From: Mucidula mucida
Lineage: Eukaryota; Basidiomycota; Agaricomycetes; Agaricales; Physalacriaceae
Length of the DNA stretch: 37,609 bases
Assembly (NCBI GenBank): GCA_015501055.1
Contig: JADNYV010000335.1
Span: 1-37,609 of the forward strand
Direction of reading: 5' to 3'
The translations under genes were made by a program, and so were the position numbers. Under the pieces are notes generated by a model, which did not search any database, was not told the origin of the DNA, and saw nothing but the letters and a program-made list of their open reading frames with translations. The first letter of the stretch is position 1; every line of letters begins with the position of its first letter. Positions 33,446 to 37,609 of the stretch are shown piece by piece.

Positions 33446-33937
33446 TGTTGGTTATCGAGTTCGATGGCCTTCCCAACATCCTTCCTCGCTTTTATATGGC
33501 CAGTAGCTGTACTTTGTCGGTCCATTTTTGGGGGTGCAAAGGGCCAGCTTAGAAAGCAGAAAAGAGGCGGCCAAAGTGCTGTCTTGGCGGGTCACTTGGA
33601 CGTAGTGGTCAAAGTGCTTCACGTGATTCAGGTGCGCGACGAAAAGGTCCGACGTCCATTCCTTGTTCCCAAGTCGTCCAATTGTTCTCAAGTATGTTCT
33701 CCAATTGTTCTGCGTCACGACCATCCTCTTCTCCAGCTCATTTCATTTCTGAATCTCACCTTGGTTTAAATCAGATATCAAAAGGTTCTACTTAAATCTT
33801 GATGTCCAATTGATCAACCTTGGTCAAATGCCTTTTGTTTTTATCTCTGATGCTTCAGTACGCCCTGCGGCACCACGCGCAAGCTTATACATAACAATCT
33901 TTACATACACTGCGGACCGACGTCTGCGGTACCTATT
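33446..33937. other. Intergenic region with promoter of the coiled-coil gene
   Basis: About 490 bp between two minus-strand genes. It contains the TATA box at 33491-33496; the remainder shows nothing recognisable. Confidence 0.5.
33491..33496 (-). promoter_or_regulatory. TATA box of the coiled-coil gene
   Basis: On the minus strand TATAAA (within CCATATAAAAGCG) lies about 45 bp before the ATG at 33445. Confidence 0.6.
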
Positions 33938-35210
33938 TTACTTCACGTCTACCTCTGTACCAGCAGGAACCCTTTCTACAGAGAATATCGAGTAACTCTT
34001 CGACGGCGAAACATGCATTTCTGATAGCCTATACTCTTGCGGTTGTTGCGATATCTGCTGGGCGGTCGAAGGATAGCTTCCTTGAAGACTCGGCCGTTGA
34101 CGTCGCTCATGGACGCGTAAAATAATCGCTTCGGAAGTGATACACTGAAAGGACATGTACATGAATACGAGTAACGATCGCGAGGAAAAGTATTTCGCAT
34201 ACCTGTACCTGCGGATAAAGGACTATCATCACATTGTAGGCCGGATGATGAAGGCCGAAGAGAATCACGAAGGCGATAGTAATGAGCGTGTATACAGCGG
34301 CGCTTTCGATAATCATGGCAGCGACCTGTGTGTATACTGTTGCGTGGTGCACACCAAGAAATCTCCTAGCTCGCGCGCGAGCGCACAGAAGACGCCCCAT
34401 AATGAGTGCCGTGAGGAGGACGTTGAGTCCTAATGATAATGTCCAGAATATGAGCAATCCATCTGCTATAGGCGAATGCATAGCGAGCGCGCGGATATCC
34501 TGGGCGACGGCAACAGTTCGAATGATGGAAAAGACTACGGGCACGTTAACACGCCGACTTTAAGAGTTGTATGAGGCAACGGACTTGTCGCGGTACTCAG
34601 CATCAAGATGGGCACAACGATGATGTGCCAATTGTTCTCCCAGACGAGAAAGGCACGATGGATCTAGATTTATTTAGCACGACTCCAAGAACGAGAGAGC
34701 CAAACTCTACGCACAACTAAAGCATCCACAAAGATTGTGGTAAGTATCAAGGTTGCATCACCTGCGAGATGCATAGGGAATCGAAAACCGGACCCCAAGA
34801 AGATACCAGGCCCTATAACAATATTGAGAATCAAATCATCCAATGCGCAAAGTACAAGGCCCACCCGCAGGAAATCCACGAAACTCGATCCATGCCATTC
34901 CGCCATACTTGACATTCGTCCCATAGTTCACGCTAGCGAGAACCAACAGGATCGTTATATAGGTTTGCGTGAACCACGGGACTTTAGGAGCCCGTAGAAG
35001 ATAGTAGGTGCACATGAAATACACCATGATATGGAGGCCTACAAAGCTAAGTCGTTTAGTGAGCCATGATGGCAGCAGAAACATACCAAACGCTATACCA
35101 CCGAGATGAAGACCAGCATACGTGAGTTCTTCTTGATAGAGCTCGTCGGCTGAGGCATTTGTTGCGTACTGGGCCAAGTCCGAAGGCGCGATTGGTAGGG
35201 GCGGGGCCAT
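33938..35210 (-). CDS. Multi-pass (probably seven-helix) membrane protein, mushroom-expanded family
   Basis: Six exons on the minus strand (35210-35087, 35038-34865, 34812-34715, 34663-34597, 34534-34203, 34144-33938) give 333 aa with matching phases. After a short N-terminus (LYQEELTYAGLHLG) come hydrophobic segments around HIMVYFMCTYYLL, YITILLVLASVNYG, LAGDATLILTTIFVDALV, NNWHIIVVPILML, IADGLLIFWTLSLGLNVLLTALIMG and IIESAAVYTLITIAFVILFGL. The C-terminus is a Ser/Gln-rich cytosolic tail. The pattern fits a family of predicted seven-helix proteins expanded in Agaricomycetes with no assigned ligand. A relic of the same family and a second member (37192) lie to the right, so this is a local gene cluster. 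A GPCR-like role is only a guess from topology. Confidence 0.8.
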
Positions 35211-35259
35211 GTCGAAACAGAGGACAAACAACTGTCAAAGCAACGTCTCATCTGCAGTG

Positions 35260-35267
35260 TATATATA
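35260..35267 (-). promoter_or_regulatory. TATA box of the membrane-protein gene
   Basis: The palindromic TATATATA lies 50 bp before the ATG at 35210 on the minus strand. Confidence 0.55.
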
Positions 35268-35699
35268 CATTATCACCGTTGATTTGCCCACTTTCCCGAT
35301 GCAAGGATCCGCTGACCTGCCACATGAAAAGTGGGAGAACAGACGTACACATGATGTACATGGCGAAGTTTCTCTGCTTTATTGGAAGCGCGCGCTTTCT
35401 CCACTGCCATCCAATATATTGCCGCAGAAACCTCGAGTCTGCGTCTGTGGGAAATTTCACTCCCGGCGTGTGAGTTTAAGCTAGAGATGTCAACTCGACG
35501 CCAAGAGAACGACACTTGTCCTCCGAGCGAAGTCTGACATTCTTGAGGTGGGAAACGTGAAGTCCTGCGGCGGAGTCGGTTCGCAAGGCAACTGGTGAGT
35601 CATTCCGAGGCTCTCGTCATACACGGCTACTGTGCTTGCGACTACTACACAGGCCAAATCACGCTGAGAGTGACCTTCAATAAGAGTCGGAGTCAGACT

Positions 35700-35880
35700 C
35701 TGACCGGGATCTTCTCGAAATACGCACTTGTGGATGTGGATAGGCACCAGGAGAAATAGAAATCTGTAGTCCAAACAGCGTGATGAAGGCTATACTCACG
35801 AGGGTACACTGCGCTTTCGGTGACGGGAGCTGCCGCTGTCCACTATTCAGTTGCGCCATTGAATGCTTCCGAGTTGTGTT
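35700..35880 (-). pseudogene. Relic of the multi-pass membrane protein family
   Basis: On the minus strand, DNA around 35865-35770 aligns base for base with exon 5 of the intact gene (33938-35210). Shared landmarks are CGCAAC, CCGAAAGCGC/TCGAAAGCGC, TATAGCCTTC/TATCGCCTTC and a TATCC.CA..T.CA.GT.TGCG block that covers the intact gene's splice donor. One frame reads TLVSIAFITLFGL against TLITIAFVILFGL. The match includes indels that shift frame, and no other exon of the family is recognisable nearby. I infer a decayed copy left by tandem duplication. Confidence 0.6.
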
Positions 35881-37191
35881 ACTGTCATTTTGGTCTTGTT
35901 CCTTTGAGAAAAGGATATCCCGATAATGGACCAAGTAGAAGTGACCATATTGAGAGCGACGTCAAGAGAATATCGAGTGGCAGCTTCAGAATGACTCGGC
36001 CGAGTCGGTGATAAGCCAACCGGGGAAAAGGACTGCAGTCAAACCAAGGAGGAAACGCTTAAACAAGGTCTGACCCGAAGCATGAAATCAAAGATTCGTA
36101 TACGGACTACCAGACTCAAATCAAGGGTTCCACAACATTGTGCTTACTAGGAAGATGCGATGATTGGCGGATTTCTTGAAATCTTTCATTTTCGCAGGCA
36201 CATCGAAAGAGAATTTCTGAGCTGCGACCGAAGTCCCACACATACAACAAGAACCGTATCATTGGTTGACGTATCAGGGTGACGACCGGGATATATGTGT
36301 TGAACGTATGGTGCCGGTTCCGTGGGGGCGGCTGATGCAAGAAAATGCTCGAGCACAAAGCATCCTCGTCGGGGCAGATGACCAGAAAATGTCGAGTGTT
36401 TTCGACAAGATAGCATTAGAGACTTCTTGTTAACGGACGACAGTGATGACTTGTTGAACAAGGTTCATATCAGCAAACACACGACCAGTCAGATGCGTAC
36501 GGTAAGGCAAGTGACTATTGGACGTGTCCTTTCGATACGGACTCGTACACCGAGCGGTCCGAAGTGAAGGCTTCTTCGGTGGGCATAGGTAAGCGCCCTT
36601 GTCCAAGACGTCAAAAGAAAGACGTGCCACCTGCTCACAAGCAACGTCAACGCAGGACATGTGCGCGGGACCTAAAAGGACCGGTACGGCTCGCCTCCAA
36701 TACACAGCAACTGGATCGCAGCTCAGATTCTCATGCGTATCCAATTGCACCGATGGTCGGGTATTGCAGGATTTGGCGTTGGTGGTTTACAAATTCCAAT
36801 GGCGTGTACGGGTGGTGGTTGTTCATGGCATCCTCAAATTTGCCTCAGAAATTGAACAAGACTCGGAGTATAGTGGTCGTCGGAGGATGAAGGTTCAGGT
36901 TAAGGAAAATGTCACGTGGTACCGTGTCTTTTGCTTCCGATTCGTCACTGCAGCTTGATACCCCAATCTCTTGCCAATCTCATCGAACATCAGCACCCGC
37001 TCATTAGAAGAAACAAATCAGGGCATCGATGCCGTCCGTCTTTAGTGACTGTCGACTGCGCTCAATCATGTGGAATCTTCAGCTTGCAACTGCTTATAAG
37101 TGAAGACTCGCTCGCTGTTCGAAATGACTACACCTTTCGAGCCGGCATAAACATTCAACTACGCCGCTTATCTACATTCTTCGTGCTGGCC

Positions 37192-37609
37192 ATGCCTCCT
37201 CTCCATTCTGCGCCGCCTACCGTAACACTCTCGAACCTGGCGGATTTCGCGACGAATGAATCTGAAAGTCTTCTTTATCAAGAAAGACTCGTAAACGCTG
37301 GATTGCATCTTGGCAGCATCGCCTACGGTGCGTCCATCGCCGTCGCCGTCTTCTTCTCTTTTAACCAATTCGCCTCTTAGGCGCGCACTTAATGATATAT
37401 TGTGCCTGCACGTACTTCCTGGCCAAAACCCCTAGATTCTCCTGGTTCCTACAGCTCTATACTACGGCACTTCTCGCGCTGGCAAGCATTAACTACGGAA
37501 CGAGTCTCAAGTACGGGAGATGGTCTGGATAGATTTCCGGGGCTATCCCGATGGTAACGCCTTCAGCTGCGCTTCACTAACACATCTAAATTCTAATCTG
37601 ACGTAGGTC
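37192..37609 (+). CDS. Second multi-pass membrane protein of the same family (5' part, frameshifted, runs off the window)
   Basis: Exon 1 is 37192-37327, exon 2 is 37381-37553, and a third exon begins at 37607 at the window edge. The product resembles the minus-strand paralog step for step: LLYQERLVNAGLHLGSIAYG against LYQEELTYAGLHLGGIAFG, then MIYCACTYFLAKTPRFSWF and LLALASINYGTSLKYG. Intron 1 lies at the same position and phase (after the first base of the Gly codon) in both genes, which supports common descent. In exon 2 the frame runs into TAG seven codons after SLKY; adding one G to the GGG at 37515-37517 restores EMVWIDFRGYPDG, which matches the paralog. I therefore infer a one-base deletion or sequencing error. 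Confidence 0.75.

Larger units (their letters stand above)
35211..37191. other. Intergenic region between divergent paralogs, holding a relic
   Basis: About 2 kb between the two membrane-protein genes. Apart from the TATA box and the relic near 35700-35880, open frames up to about 120 codons are seen (for example 36430-36750 minus, 36599-36958 plus), but none matches a family. The right end must include the promoter of the gene at 37192. Confidence 0.5.

Noticed and set aside
36116..36358. A minus frame with a hydrophobic stretch near the membrane-protein cluster that might be another relic.
   Set aside because: No base-level match to any exon of the intact paralog was found.

Overview
The window looks like a contig from a basidiomycete fungus, most likely an Agaricomycete. 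The genes are dense and monocistronic on both strands. They are cut by many short introns (mostly 44-60 bp, GT-AG with a few GC-AG), and the families are typical of mushrooms: a Lys-N-type M35 metallopeptidase, a TPR/CHAT-domain protein, a kelch-MYND protein, an F-box/LRR fragment and an expanded family of multi-pass membrane proteins. There are no bacterial operons or ribosome binding sites. I recognise no tRNA, rRNA or CRISPR array. Exon maps were built by hand from splice signals, reading phase and remembered family conservation; no search was run.

Left part (1-9.0 kb): the acidic C-terminal end of an unknown protein with SUMO-interaction-like motifs (1-272); a TPR-kelch-MYND protein (1365-3716); a cytosolic-type Fe/Mn superoxide dismutase (4548-5311); a gap with diverged duplicated segments; and a DHA1-type MFS drug or polyamine transporter (6969-9006) with a one-base frameshift.

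Middle (9.5-23.9 kb): a 687-bp non-autonomous DNA transposon with perfect 26-bp terminal inverted repeats and TA flanks (9540-10226); a large CHAT-domain gene carrying two stop codons and two frameshifts (10664-14741); a secreted M35 peptidyl-Lys-type metalloendopeptidase (16424-17799, minus); an 18-exon cytochrome b5-acyl-CoA dehydrogenase fusion (19390-21819); and, convergent to it, a secreted alpha/beta hydrolase (22372-23853, minus).

Right part (23.9-37.6 kb): 3.5 kb without a recognisable gene; an F-box/LRR C-terminal fragment (27422-27928, minus) back to back with a small Zn2Cys6-like coiled-coil protein (28010-29151); an intronless GTPBP1/2 N-terminal-like protein (29946-31154, minus); a tandem duplication of about 221 bp; a membrane-anchored coiled-coil protein (32308-33445, minus); and a cluster of one multi-pass membrane protein family: an intact gene (33938-35210, minus), a relic (about 35700-35880, minus) and a partial gene running off the end (37192-37609, plus).

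No biosynthetic cluster or shared pathway links these genes. The most notable signals are the transposon, the multiply disrupted CHAT gene, three GC-AG introns (two in one gene), five one-base homopolymer frameshifts spread over four genes, and the membrane-protein cluster with its relic. I did not find a convincing previously undescribed system.
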